A stretch of 64,000 nt of DNA from Armillaria gallica (taxonomy: Eukaryota; Basidiomycota; Agaricomycetes; Agaricales; Physalacriaceae): contig JBANDB010000011.1 in the NCBI GenBank assembly GCA_037576215.1, positions 682,001 through 746,000 of the forward strand, written 5' to 3'. Shown here piece by piece: positions 11,131-22,829 of this stretch. Positions within the stretch are counted from its first letter, which is position 1; each line of letters opens with the position of its first letter. A program made the position numbers and the translations under genes. Under the pieces are notes generated by a model. The model made no database searches. It was not told where the DNA came from and was given only the letters and a program-made list of their open reading frames with translations.

Positions 11131-14100
11131 TTGAGTGGAGGCAAAAAAGCTCTAACAACTGACATCCAGATCGAGGTACCAGGGAGTCACACTCACATCA
11201 CCTCATTGGCTCTGGTTGACAGCAGCTGTACTAGCAGTGCCATCAATCAAGCCTTTGTTGAGGAGCATGGAATTCCCACCCGAGCAACAGCGGCGCCCAT
11301 CACCATTTATAATGCAGACAGATCAAGAAATAGTTCAGGACAAATCACTGCCTTCGTGGAACTATGCATCACTATCGGAGATCATGCCGAGCGCATAGAC
11401 CTAGCCATCACCAATCTAAAAGACTGTGACATCTTCCTTGGGCATGATTGGCTAGTAAGGCACAATCTGCTAATCAATTGGCAAATAGGAAAGATGACTT
11501 TTGCCCGATGCCACTGCCACCATATCCTGATCCCATTACCAGATGCGGATCCATATGATAAGTGGGACGAGGAGCTTGAAGAGGGTGATACTATCCTTGC
11601 AATAAGCTTTGAAGAAGCTATTTGCCTCAGGGCAATGTGACATGTAGCCAACGATCTGGCAGCCCAAGCTAACACGGAGAAGAAAGCCAAGATGTTTGAG
11701 GAAATGGTTCCCGAATGGTGCCGAAACTTCAAAGATTTATTTGACAAAGAAAACTTTGACGAACTCCTGGAACCGAAGCTGTGGGACCATGCCATTGAAC
11801 TTATTCCAAACACTAACGCCAACCTTGACTGCAAGGTCTACCCACTCAATTGAGCAGAACAGGAGGAGTTGGACAAGTTTCTTGATGAGAACCTGTCCAG
11901 CGGAAGAATACGACCCTCCAAGTCGCCCATGGCATCACCGTTCTTCTTTGTCAAAAAGAAAGATGGGAAGCTCAGACCTGTTCAAGATTATTGGAGCTTA
12001 ACGAGATGATGATTAAAAATCACTATCCGCTTCCTTTAATCTCAGAGCTCATGGACAAATTGCGCGGTGCCAAGTACTTCTCCAAATTGGACATCTGGTG
12101 GGGATACAATAATCTTTGAATCAAGACAGGGGACGAGTGGAAGGCGGCCTTCACAACTAACCGTGGCTTGTACAAGCTGACGGTTATGTTCTTCAGGCTC
12201 ACCAACTCACCTGCCACCTTCCAATGGATGATGAACAATATTTTCAAAGATCTCATCGCAGCTGGAAAGGTTACCATCTATCTCGACAATATCCTCATTA
12301 TGTCCAAAACAAAGGAAGAGCACTGCCGAATTACATGAGAAGTCTTGATGACCCTACGAAAACACAAGCTGTTCCTTAAAGCCTGGGAAGTGCAAGTTCA
12401 AGGTCTTGGAAACAGAGTACCTAGGTGTCATCATTAGCGAAGGCAGTATCTGCATGGACCCAGTCAAAGTCAAAGGTATTCTTGACTGGCCGGCGCTGAC
12501 CAAAAAGAAAGAACTTCAGTCTTTCCTGGGGTTCACCAATTTCTATCAGCGTTTCATAAAGAACTACAGCAAAATCATGAATCCCATGACTCAGCTAACA
12601 GGTAACGATGCATGGAAGTGGGGCAAAGCTCAGCAGGAGGCCTTTGAGCAGTTGAAGAAACAACTAGCCAAGGATGTCGTACTCACTATACTGACAAATG
12701 AAAGAAAATTCAGAGTGGAGGCAGATGCTAGCAAAGGAGCCATCGGCACAGTCCTTTCTCAAGAACAGGATGGCAAGTGGAGACCTGTCTCATTCCTATC
12801 CAAATCTCTCTCGGTTACTGAACGTAACTACGAGATTTACGATAAGGAACTCCTTGCGATCATGCTCGCTCTTGAAGAATGGAGACACTACCTTATGGGC
12901 ACATATCAAGACTTTGAAATCTGGACAGATCATCAGAACCTCCAGTATTTCCGAAAGCCTCAGAAGGTGAATCGACAACAAGCTCAATGGATCACTGAGC
13001 TGGCAGAATACCATTTCACTCTTCACCATAAAGCTGGAACCGCTAACAAGAAAGCTGACCTCCTCTCGCTGAGCAGACCATGATCAAGGACAAGACGATA
13101 ATGATCAAGTGATAGTCCTATCCCCTGAACATTTCAGGGCCATGATTATGCCCACCATCAATGAAACCCATCAGAGCGTACAGGCTGCCACCAGAAATAT
13201 CCACCTCTGGGACAATGCCATCACCGGTTCCATAAACCACGACCGTGTCATGAGAATGAAGGACAGACTCATCTGGTATGACGGCAGAATCTACGTTCCT
13301 CGAGATCACATGCTATGAGGGGAAGTCATTGCCCAGTCTCACGACCATGCCACCACTGGACACCCAGGCATCAAGAAGACCAAGGAGCTTGTGCTACAAG
13401 AATTCTGGTGGCCAAAGATGAAGAAGGATATCGAGGCCTATGTACAAGCCTGCAAAACCTGCCAACGGACAAAGAGCAGCACCCAAGCGAAGGCAGCACC
13501 TCTCCACCCCAACAAGATACCCTCCTGCCCATGGACCCATATCTCGGTGGACATGGTGACAGGATTACCCAAGAGCAATGGTCATGACACTATTCTCGTG
13601 ATCATGACCATTTCTCAAAAGAAATCATCCCTGTCACATGCTCCACTGAATTGTCATTGGAAGGATGGGCAAGGATCTTATGCGATGAGGTATACACTAA
13701 GCACGGGATGCCCCAAGTCATCATTTCAGACAGAGGAACCGTATTTGTATCGAAATTCATGAAAGACCTCTATGACCTTCTTCAGATCAAAGGCAACGCC
13801 TCCACCCCCTACCACCCCCAGACAGACGGGCAAACCGAGAGAGTCAATCAGGAAATCAAAAAGTACCTTCAAATGTTTGTCAATCATCTTCAGACTGATT
13901 GGGCAGAATGGCTTTCTCTCGCTGCATTTGCTCATACCAATCGAACCCATTCCTCCACTGGCAAAAGCCCTTTCGAAGTCAATTACAGCTATAATCCCAC
14001 AGTGTTACCAGGAGCAAGACCCGCTGCACCGTTCCGGACCCCCACTTCGAACACCTTCATTTCTAAAATGCAAGAGATCCATGCTACTGCCAAAAGATCA

Positions 14101-14510
14101 CTCGAAAAGGCTGTGCTACAGATGAAGTCTCAATACGATAAACTGAAGCGCCCAGCCATCAACTATAAAGTAGGCAACAAAGTTTGGCTCAACACGACCA
14201 ATCTCAACCTTCCCTGCCCAAAGAAGAAGCTTGATGATAAACGTACGGGTCCCTTCAGGATCAAGGGCAAGAAAGGCACCTCCGCGTATACCCTGTCCCT
14301 ACCAGCCAACTGGAAGATTCATCCAACCTTCAATGAGTTGTTACTCACTCCATATGTCCCCCCAGCATTCCCCAACCAGGAACAGCTGCCTCCTCCACCA
14401 CCAGATCTCATAGATGGTGAAGAATATCACGAAGTCGAAAAAGTCTTAAACAGCAGACAATGGCGAGTTTGGGGGAGACAAGGGGAACCACCAAACACGG
14501 TAACTGACTA
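11131..14510 (+). pseudogene. pol: pol of gypsy element, 5' part (PR-RT-RH-IN)
   Basis: Polyprotein with domains in canonical order. Protease (about 11190-11480): the active-site triad DSG/DTG is DSS at 11218-11226. RT (about 11690-12480): usual motifs are visible ([40 protein letters not shown]), but the catalytic YxDD is YLDN at 12279-12290, and TGA stops lie at 11638-11640, 11851-11853, 12117-12119 and 12336-12338, with a one-base frameshift near 11995. RNase H (about 12690-13075) keeps EADAS, DKELLAI and WTDHQNL. Integrase (about 13330-14350) keeps the HHCC zinc site (HDHATTGHPG, CKTCQ) and DDE residues at about 13550, 13729 and 13837, but has frameshifts near 13080 and 13605 and a stop at 13316-13318. 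The chromodomain begins at about 14425 (YHEVEKVLNSR) and is cut at 14510 by the hAT element. The protein could not be functional. Confidence 0.9.
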
Positions 14511-14527
14511 TAGTGTTTCGATGACTC
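14511..14527 (+). repeat. hAT left terminal inverted repeat
   Basis: 17 bp, TAGTGTTTCGATGACTC, with weak extension (GGCTT). It is followed by a subterminal zone (to about 14650) with repeated TGACTT / AAGTCA motifs, the kind of array hAT transposases bind. Confidence 0.93.
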
Positions 14528-14672
14528 GGCTTGGCTCAGCCCGACACGGCTTCATTTGGCTTTAGCTTCAATGACTTGGTCAAGTCATTTATTTATTGCA
14601 GCTTGACTTAAAGCTAAGCTGCAGTTGCGCAAGTCGGCAAGTCAGCAGCTTGTGTCCAAATATAGATAGTGA

Positions 14673-17600
14673 TTAAGCATTAACTACGACAGCCTCCACC
14701 ACAGTCAGACTCTTCTTGAATGCAGTTAGATCACTAGGAACAGCTAGACTATCATGGGTTAAAGCTTCAAGGTTTGCAAACTTGGCCTCCTGGCTCAGAT
14801 TCTCTGTGAAATTAAGACCAACATGGGACCAAATTGTGAATTTGAGAATTTGAAGTGCTTCCATCATTTCTGGTGTAAGACGGTTTCGGCGTGCTGTATC
14901 TGTTTCCTTGCTGGAAGAGAAGACATGCTCACAAGGAACAGATGTGCCTTGTATAGGCAAAACATCCATTGCAAGCTTGTAGATGGTCGGATATGAGTGT
15001 GATGTTCCTGTGATTGGTAAGCAAGGGATATAAATAGAAGCAAAATCTCGAGACCTTACCTGCCAGTAAACCAGGCTCATTGACCCCGCTGACATGTCCA
15101 TAAGGTAGAGATCAACCTCATGTTCAACAGATTGTAGCCAAGACCGACATGTGGTACTCTGGGAATCCAACCTAAGGGCATTAAAAACCCATTGAGCAGG
15201 GTCTGCATCATTCTCTCTCTCGTTGTTATCATCAGCGACATCATTGGGGCCACGATAAGTATGGACCTATTAGTCACCATGAGAGTCAATTGAAATAGAT
15301 TGGGTGATGGAATTTACTGCATCAACAAATGCTTGCTTCACCAAAACATATTCTTCAGGTCGGAAGCGGCTATACCAGCTCAGTTTGATATACGGATTGA
15401 TGGCTATCCGGAATCAGCTAGTCAAATTCATTCATGGTCAATATCCAGAAGAGACATACCCATCGCAAGCATATAGGCTGGTACATCACGAGCAAGTCCC
15501 TTGTATTCTGAAAGCTTCTGGAGACCTGAGTTGATAGCATGTGAAAGCAAAGGAAATTCATCCTTCTGAGCTTCCCATAGCGCCGAAACAGCTTCAAATG
15601 CAGGAAGCATGTCGCAAAGGGTCGGAGTCTTCTCAGCAGACAACTGCTCCTGGAACTGGTGTGGTACCTGTCAAAATATTAGCTAAAAAACAAGAAAAGG
15701 CTAACATGTACAGTGTCCATTTAAAACTGTGCTCATGTCATCAAGAAGATCCCAGTCATGTGTACTGATGTTGTTGTTTCTTGCAAGATCTTGGAAATCA
15801 TCAGATGAGAGGAAAGTGTTTATAGCCTTGTAGAAAATTTGGTTATGACTATGCCTTTCAGTGACATGCAACAGACATACCAGGCGAAGGAACAATGCAT
15901 GTTCCATCATTAAATGAGTTGACGACCAGTGAGTATCAGCATCAAGGATTATTTGAAGCTCCTTATTGATTAAAGTCTTGACAGCATTTGCAAAATGCTC
16001 ACAGCAGAGAGATGATGAATGGATCTGCAAGACATCGGCCTAATCAGATCTATGTTATTATATAAATAGGCATAATCTATACCACACGAATCAGGTGTCA
16101 TAAACGGGAGACCAAACCATCGGCCATATCCTCCAATTCGGTGATGGTAGCCTGGCAGGCCAGATTAATGACATGCGCAAAGCATCTGAACAGTGTAATC
16201 CACAGGGGTCTTATACTACATTGGAATATCTCATACCTGATTCTCATATTAATCCCATTGATTGCTAGCTTGGGATAGCGGTGTTTGAGTTCTCGGACTA
16301 ATGCTGCAACCAGAGTGTCATTGTTTGATGCATTGTCTGCTGTCAGCCAACCTGTCTGCAGAATTTTGTAAGCCTGAATAGTCATTGGAGGAAAGAAATA
16401 GCTGACCTTGCTAGCAATACCAAGCCTATCCAAGGCATAGATGAAAGCCTGAGTGAGATGTTCACCAGTGTGTCATCCAGGCAACCAGTGGAATCCAATG
16501 AGATCAGCACAATAGACTAGGTGCTTCTGCAGGCCATGCGGTGTATTGACAAGCTGAGGTTGTATCCAATGTGCCATTATGGCCATGAATGATCGCTGGT
16601 TCTGGTCAGTCCATAGATCTGTTGTAAATGAGATTTTTCCTTCAGAAGACTGGAATTTAATGAGTATACGTATTTAGTAGGGGAAGCTATACACACCTTC
16701 ATTTCCTCGCTAAGCATTTCAAGGTGCTTGTCAAGTGATTCAAGTATACGTGCATGGAGGCTATCAATATGAGGAATGTCTTTGTCCTTGAAATCATGCC
16801 TTAATAACAAACAAGTAACATATATTTATACCAGAAAAAGTCAGGCCGAAATATGAGAATACCTTAACAGTAAAATAAGATCACAAAAATGATGGTTCTC
16901 TATAACATTCAGCGACTAATTGAAATATATTGTCAGCTGAGCAACTCAAAGACATACGAGTGATAGGAAGCTCACCTGGTCATCTCCGACTACAAAGGTC
17001 ATTATTGCATCAAGAAATGTTTCCCTAGAAAACTCTCGATTGCGATTATCCATGCTTGATGTATCCTCTGGGACACCTGTGCCGGGGTTCTTCTCATGAT
17101 AGGCCCACATTGCTTCTCTGGCATTCTTCGCTGAAATCTTGATTTTGAGTTTGTCGCACTCTGCAATCCATGCATCATGGTGATGATTGATGAGATGACT
17201 ATGAAGAGAATCTGTACCTTTCCCAGCATACTCATGGAATGGCACAGACTTCCCTTCTTCCTTTTGACATCTAACAGAAACTGAGATATCAAAAAACAGA
17301 TGGGAAAAATACTCACAGGCAAAACTGACAACAATGACGATTATCCTTTGTTTCAAAAAATGTCCAGATATCCTCTGCTCAATGCCCTCTTTTTGAACCA
17401 GCTCATCTGCTAGAATGTCGTCCAAAAAATACTTGATGGGGTGTTGATGCAGGGCGTTCAATATCTGACCATTGGCGAGGTGTGGCCTGAGATCTTGTAG
17501 GACTGGAGGTTGTGTGTAGTGCAGTGTTTCGTGATCGAGATTGAGATCGAGGTGTAGGTGTTGAGGGGGGACTTTCAGGGGGACTTTCCGGTGGTATTCC

Positions 17601-17841
17601 AGAGAAGTCAAAGTGTTCACCTTCGTCATCGGAATCATCGTCAAAGTGTACATGGACATGTGGCACCACTACTTGAATGGGATTGATTGGAGATGTCCAA
17701 TGTGGAACCAGTGCTGCAGATATATACTAAGCAATTTGAGTATTGAATGATAATGATGCACATACCATTATCACTTCTCGTAGGCAGAGCATCGCCTGCA
17801 TGGAGAGTCGACCTCGGTGGCAGCTGGTCTTGTTGGTGCAA
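14673..17841 (-). pseudogene. hAT transposase (degenerate)
   Basis: The transposase would excise and reinsert the surrounding element. Reading from high to low coordinate: an N-terminal Ser/Pro-rich part (about 17400-17670); a BED-like zinc-binding stretch (about 17150-17290; HSHLINHHHDAW); then the RNase H-like catalytic core with TTDLWTDQNQRSF, the LTADNASNND block and CFAHVINLACQA (about 16100-16650); DADTHWSSTHLMMEHAL (about 15900-15960); TPTLCDMLPAFEAV (about 15590-15640); and the hATC dimerisation domain (about 14840-15080; VYWQVRS, YKLAMDVLPIQGTSVPCEHV). Several short introns are evident between these blocks. An in-frame TGA at about 16473-16475 replaces the arginine expected in PGRHTGEHL, and the N-terminal exons do not join cleanly. 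It is probably inactive now, but intact motifs imply it was recently mobile. Confidence 0.85.
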
Positions 17842-18741
17842 CAGTGAAGGCTGTCCTAATCCTTGTGCAGCTATAGCATAATATTAGATAGTACAGAAAG
17901 CAAGTAAAAACACCTACATGTCATTGGAGCCTGCTCTAAAGACGGCACTGGCAGTTGCGGAGGTTGTTGCCTACAGCTGTGTCCTCTGCGTGGGGCTGGC
18001 AGCTCTGGATTTGGAGGGTGTTGATAATTTGGAACATCTTTATTGTCTAGATCAGCATTGGACAGTAATGCAAAAAGTGGAGCGCACGAAATGTGACATT
18101 AAGACCTCCACCAGGCTGCTGATTTACTGTATTGGCTGCTGCGGTTCATCTGGGTGCCATAAGCTAAGAGAAGACTGTGCTGAAGAGCAGATGAGATGGC
18201 CAATAGCTGAAAATGTCCTAGTATTTAAGTCGTCACACCATATGCCCATGTTCATCCAACAAAACAAATTCTAGGACTCTTAGACCAAAGATTTGGGGCC
18301 ACAATGGACACATATTCACAACACGAAGCTTGGGATGCTTGAATCAGCCCACAGGAAACATAAAAAGTCTTCATTAAGGCCAGCAGGCGACTTCAAATCA
18401 AGTTTGAGGGTGTAGCAACCACTGGGATCACAATGAGGCTGCACAAAATTGAGTAAAATGAAGAGCATGATGCTAAAATTTGCATTAGAAGTAGTGGTAG
18501 AACAGCCCATATGTACCAAAACTGAGAGTAATGTGAGCGAAGACACTGAGTGGTGACAAAACACGATGGGGAGAGAGACGACGCTAATTCCCCAAAATGT
18601 TGATGGAAGTCGTGACTTGGGTGACTTGGGGTCACATCAAGTCACACCGCACGGACAATTCCGGGTGACTTGGTTCAAGTCGGATGCCATCTGTGGCTTG
18701 ACTTAAAATGGCATGACTCACATGGTGCGCAGCTTGAAGCT

Positions 18742-18758
18742 GAGTCATCGAAACACTA
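18742..18758 (-). repeat. hAT right terminal inverted repeat
   Basis: GAGTCATCGAAACACTA, the exact reverse complement of the left end. The adjacent 150 bp (about 18600-18740) carries several TGACTT/AAGTCA direct and inverted motifs mirroring the left subterminal zone. Confidence 0.93.
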
Positions 18759-19031
18759 ACTGACTACTTCATCAAATGGAAGGGCTATGGACCAGAATCA
18801 AACAGCTGGGTACAAGAAAATGATATGGATGCCGACGAACTCATTGGAGAATACCTCTCTGAGCATGTTGACATGGTCATCAGCAGATGGGAGGACTGGC
18901 AATCCTACATGGATCCATTCACCGGGAGGAAAGTCTGGTATGATCAAGAACAACTATGGGATTTACTCAGAGGCCACAGTGATCCTTCAACCAACACTAA
19001 ATCACCCTTTGAACCGACGGAGATACCTTAA
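18759..19031 (+). pseudogene. pol: pol of gypsy element, chromodomain 3' part
   Basis: Continues the polyprotein interrupted at 14510. After the duplicated octamer the frame reads TDYFIKWKGYGPESNSW, the aromatic/WKGY core of a chromodomain, then a charged tail ending in PFEPTEIP and TAA at 19029-19031. Chromodomains of this type direct integrase to methylated-histone heterochromatin in chromoviruses. The stop lies only 22 bp before the polypurine tract, as expected for a complete 3' end. Confidence 0.88.
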
Positions 19032-19053
19032 CGGCAGTCGGGATGCCTGCCTT

Positions 19054-19063
19054 AAGGAGGGGG
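19054..19063 (+). other. Polypurine tract of gypsy element
   Basis: AAGGAGGGGG directly upstream of the 3' LTR, the expected primer site for plus-strand DNA synthesis. Confidence 0.75.
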
Positions 19064-19066
19064 TAA

Positions 19067-19459
19067 TTTTATGATTTATTCACTTTTTTGCTTTATCTTA
19101 TCTTATCTTTCATACCGGCCCAGATGGACCATCAACCATAGGGGCAGCCGAGTAACAGAACAATGCTCCCATGTTATCTCTTCGATATTGTGTGTTCTTG
19201 CTTCGACATTGTGTGCTCTAACTTCTGTTGAACTACAAGGCAACCCATATACGGACCCTCACTCCTAGTATTTAAGTAGTAGCTCTCATTGTACATACCT
19301 CAGCCTTGAGCTAACTTTAATCTATACCAAAACTATTGCTTAATCTCTCACTAAGAGTTAAGGACCTAGCCTTATTGCCTATCATTTAAGGAACTCATCG
19401 GTGACTGCCCAAATGCAAGACAGCTGTTGTTTATCCTTGATAGGAGTTCAGGTCTAATA
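19067..19459 (+). repeat. 3' LTR of gypsy element
   Basis: Homologous over its whole length to 5450-5846; the first bases are TTTTATG instead of TGTTATG. It ends TCTAATA before the right target duplication AAAAC (19460-19464). Confidence 0.88.
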
Positions 19460-19464
19460 AAAAC

Positions 19465-20135
19465 AAGGGCGTAAAAACTGAAGCTGAAATTGAAACCATT
19501 TAAGGTCTCAATTTAGGCCATTAAAAATGTACCGGCCTCTGCAGTGGGTACCTACGACGCACCTAAGAGCTTTTTCCGTGTCTCCCCATCTGTAAGGCAG
19601 TCTTCCTTATTTCACAGCAATTCCACATCAAATCTGAATAAACCATAGGCTAACACACTGCATGGGATAAATACTAGGTTCAAGCAAGGTAATGAACCAA
19701 ATTTGAATTACTCAATTGAAAGTTCACATTTCTTTGCTTTAGGATGCCTCTCTCGGGCCCTGAAGCTTTTTTTGATCATTTAGGCATGTAAATTGGCCCT
19801 TATATCTGAGTATGGGGTGCGCAGGTGCTAATTTACTAGGACCGGCAAAATTATTTTTAGTGACCTTTTCGACTGACCGACCAACCAACCGGATGTGCCG
19901 GGATGACGGCCCGCAACCCCCTTGCTGGAGTCAACAAGGTAGGATGATGACTGGTACAGATAGTGGTCATAAGGATTGTACTACTCCCTCTTTTCTCAGT
20001 ATCTTGAATCTCATAATTCATTATAGTCACCAGCCAGTGCTCCAATACCTCTTTCAATAAACCAGGCTGTCAGTTTGTCCGTATGGTAGTCTTTCATATC
20101 CCGCCACTGAAGATAACCCCAAGCGATTCCCATCT
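19465..20135. other. Intergenic, no gene seen
   Basis: No assignable frame. A short stretch near 19875-19930 (GACCGACCAACC, then CGGAT and CCCGCAACCCCC) resembles one near 25755-25810, so this flank belongs to the locally duplicated region. Otherwise nothing recognisable. Confidence 0.35.
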
Positions 20136-20139
20136 CGCA

Positions 20140-20265
20140 TCAGTACGAACATCCGTGCCAGCCGACCCTATCTCACTCACGATCGACCTTTAGAAAAACG
20201 GGCTCTTTTGCGTCTCGAGTTGTCTGGGAGTCGTGCCATTATCTTGGAACGTTGAAACCACTCCT
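20140..20265 (+). pseudogene. Oxidoreductase fragment O1
   Basis: Short stretch with diverged similarity to positions about 38195-38330 of the oxidoreductase gene (both contain AACATCCGTG, a CGACC/CGACCATC block, and TTGGAACGTTGAAACC versus TTGGGAATGTCGAAGCC). It corresponds to the NIRGGRPGFIRVRPSDKR segment. It lies directly before a longer fragment and is more diverged from it, so it is probably the remnant of an older copy. Confidence 0.45.
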
Positions 20266-20279
20266 AGGCCACTCTTCTG

Positions 20280-21310
20280 CTAGGATCTGTCACCGTCACT
20301 CCTCGTTATAGTTTTCGACGTGTCTGAGGAATTAGTTTGTTGGGAAGATCGCGAAGAGAAAGGGGCACGGTGATGGGTACCATTTGGATGTTCACGGCAA
20401 TGAGGCCATAGGGTAAGTTTCTCTTCCTCATGCGACGACGATGGCTTACAGTAACTGCCCAAAGTGTATTCCTCTCAGAGAGCTCATGCCGTACCAAGGT
20501 TCACCAACGGCGGTTTTTGACAAATGCCATCTTTCAGGTTACGACAAGCTTCCCGATTCTGTCATATCTTCCATCCAATTTTGCGACACGACGTTCTCTG
20601 GTACTACATATGCTGCAACTGAAGACGACACCATGGCGAGTTCCCTCTCACGTCGGCATAAACATCCGTAGTGGACGTCCTAGTTTCGCTCAAGTGTGAC
20701 CATCAGACAAACGTACCCTTGTCCTCCCTGATTTTCTGGGAACCGTATTATGATGTCTATTGGAAAGTCGAAACCACTCCACTCGCAAGTCTGACACTCG
20801 TCTCTTTCACGACGGGAGATATCCTTTACATGACGGGTCGAGCACACAATCACATTGGACGAGACGTAAAGAAATCATGTTCCTACAAGACGGACTGACT
20901 GCCATCCATGTAACAGTATACATATTCATAAGGGATGCTCATCCAATTCGACAACGACCAGGCACAGCTGTCCAACATAGTCCGTACAGCCCGCCTGTAC
21001 GATATCGCGTTGAAAAATCGACACCTGTTCACAGGTTCGACGATGACTCTCCATCAACAGCCACCCTCAAAAGTGTTGTCCTCCACAGCTCAACCATCGC
21101 CACGTTTACCAGTGGGAATTCTCCGTCGAACTGAAAATCATCCCCGGCCAAGCCATAATTCTTGATTTATCCGGATTCATAGGACATCCAGGGTAGTCAC
21201 ATATGGCGCCGCGTAACCCAACATCTGTTAACGACGACCGTATTCGAACATGGACGGTATCGTCCTCCCATCTGGCACCCACTAATATGTTCCCGCTTAC
21301 GAACTACTAG
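20280..21310 (+). pseudogene. Oxidoreductase pseudogene O2
   Basis: Colinear with about 37840-38830 of the oxidoreductase gene at 37495-39374. It contains the end of exon 1 (GNEAIG in frame), a short intron GTAAGT...TTACAG, and exon 2 from NCPKCIPLRELMPYQGSP through the SLGN, TGDILY and SSTIATF-like segments. Several frameshifts and a stop after KHP break the frame, and similarity ends near the segment preceding the FAD-binding motif, so the NAD-binding half is missing. Useful feature: it keeps the reading frame across the exon 1 end that the better copy has lost. Confidence 0.7.
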
Positions 21311-21403
21311 GGCCGAACTTAGCTAATCATTGCCACCTTCCATATCCACTAAAACACAGCCGTTTCTATAGCCGGATGGCATATAACCTAGGAATTATAA
21401 CAG

Positions 21404-22086
21404 TCAGAATTTTCCACTTTCAAAATAATGCTTGTCTCGTACCCTGCAGAGTATAAGACTATGGCTACCTGCGAAGAGCACGGAAGCATTAACGAAGAGG
21501 TAGAGCTGCTGATGACCCACATCTATACCTAATTGCTCCTGAATGTACTGAGCATTCTTGGCGAGCTTATGGTTCAGAGCTGTAAAATAATGACCTTGAA
21601 ACTCCTGGATCATATTTTCAGTGAGGTTGATGTTGTATCGTCGTCCATAAACGTACCATACGGTATGTATTAGGGCACCGGCCAAATTCCCGAAGACCTT
21701 AATCAGACGGAAATATATGGCATGAGTACTCAAAACGACATGCAGGGTGTCGAGGACCCTGCGAAAGAACGCAGTTAGAATCACCACGGTCGACACTCCG
21801 GAAGAAGCAGACCAAAGTAGCGCTACCTATCTCACGGAGTTTAGTATAACTTTAAGTGCGGGAGAACTTCGACGTACAGAGTATCGGTAGAGCCACTCGT
21901 CGTTCGGGTATCTCTTGTAGTATATGACCGCTTGCAGATTCGTTATTCCGAATAACCTGCCAAAGGAATGAAAGATCTTTCGGGAGGTAGGAAGGACACT
22001 TACACTGCGGCTATAATAGCACCAACATAGAGTACACCTAAAGTTTCCCCTATGGATGGAACAGCGGCCGAGGGTTGGGATGTCAT
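21404..22086 (-). pseudogene. DUF6534-type membrane protein, truncated copy T2
   Basis: Minus strand. ATG at 22084-22086 opens MTSQPSAAVPSIGETLG, exon 1 ends at a good donor (GTAAGTG), exon 2 holds LFGITNLQAVIYYKRYPND, and after a second intron exon 3 holds RVLDTLHVVLSTHAIYF and FGNLAGALIHTVWYVYGRR. These match copies T1, T3 and T4. The last open stretch ends at 21404 and the C-terminal exons are missing. The 5' exons show no stops, so this may be the best preserved N-terminus of the four, but as a 3'-truncated gene it is unlikely to give a complete membrane protein. Confidence 0.6.
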
Positions 22087-22829
22087 TGAAAGATGGAAGA
22101 AAGGAAACTCTGGAATGTTTCCTCTGCTTATAGAAGGGCAGGTGAAACTAATATAGAACTAATAACCCAGCCCGATGATCAACTTGGGAACGATGAACTC
22201 ATCTTTGACTTGAGATCGCAGCTCTGTGGTTCGGGGGCCTGGTGGTTTGTATCAGGAGTACTAGTAGAAGCGATTATGACGAGAGCATAAGAAGCAGGTA
22301 CCTGTTCCATACAATTTTGCCTTCAATCGCCAAAGTACATAGTTGTGAGGATCCGAAGAAGGTATGCTTTGCTTGAGCATAGGAACATGGGACAAAACAG
22401 CGAAAACCCATGCCTGAGAATGTTCTGCACAGAATACGTCGGTACTTACTCATTGCAGGAGATCGTTCGCAGGTCTAAAGATATAAATCAGATTCAGGTC
22501 ACCCGGTGTGTTGCTTCCCCGTTGGCATTTGGTTTGATTGATGCTTGATGCTTACAGGTGCAGTGCTATTTATTCTCAGCATAAACATATTTGGAGTGGT
22601 TGCCAATCGGACTAGCGCTTGCGATCGGTAATAATTTGATTGGTTCGCTGAGATTTGTAGAAAAGCCTCAGGCCTGGTGGAGGAGCGATTATGGCATATT
22701 TATCTGTTGAGGTCAGTTCATGTGTAGCTGTGCATATCATATTTTTAGTACCGTATCGGTGCAGAGTAGGGCCTGCGAATCGTGGGGCACCGGTAACTTG
22801 AGCTGAAGAGAAAGAAAGGTTCTTAGGCA

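Larger units (their letters stand above)
14511..18758 (-). mobile_element. hAT DNA transposon, 4,248 bp
   Basis: Both ends carry the perfect 17-bp terminal inverted repeat TAGTGTTTCGATGACTC. The host octamer ACTGACTA is directly repeated at 14503-14510 and 18759-18766, the 8-bp target duplication diagnostic of the hAT superfamily. The internal coding sequence reads on the minus strand and encodes a hAT transposase. Removing the element and one octamer restores the reading frame of the host retroelement chromodomain, so the boundaries are certain to the base. The hAT insertion is younger than the gypsy insertion. Confidence 0.95.
5450..19459 (+). mobile_element. Ty3/gypsy chromovirus with nested hAT
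   Basis: LTR retrotransposon on the plus strand. The two LTRs (5450-5846 and 19067-19459) are clearly homologous, and AAAAC is repeated directly outside both (5445-5449 and 19460-19464), which marks the insertion. Internal order is gag, a long linker, protease, reverse transcriptase, RNase H, integrase and chromodomain, with a polypurine tract next to the 3' LTR; this is the order of Ty3/gypsy chromoviruses. The element is nonfunctional: gag, protease and RT carry stops, frameshifts and changed catalytic residues, and a 4,248-bp hAT element sits in the chromodomain. A noncoding block at about 9740-11010 may be another insertion. I found no convincing tRNA primer binding site after the 5' LTR; the sequence there begins ATTAGCTCG. 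Confidence 0.9.

Noticed and set aside
13772..14125. 117-codon plus-strand frame inside integrase
   Set aside because: It is an alternative frame of the integrase domain, whose DDE residues are in another frame.
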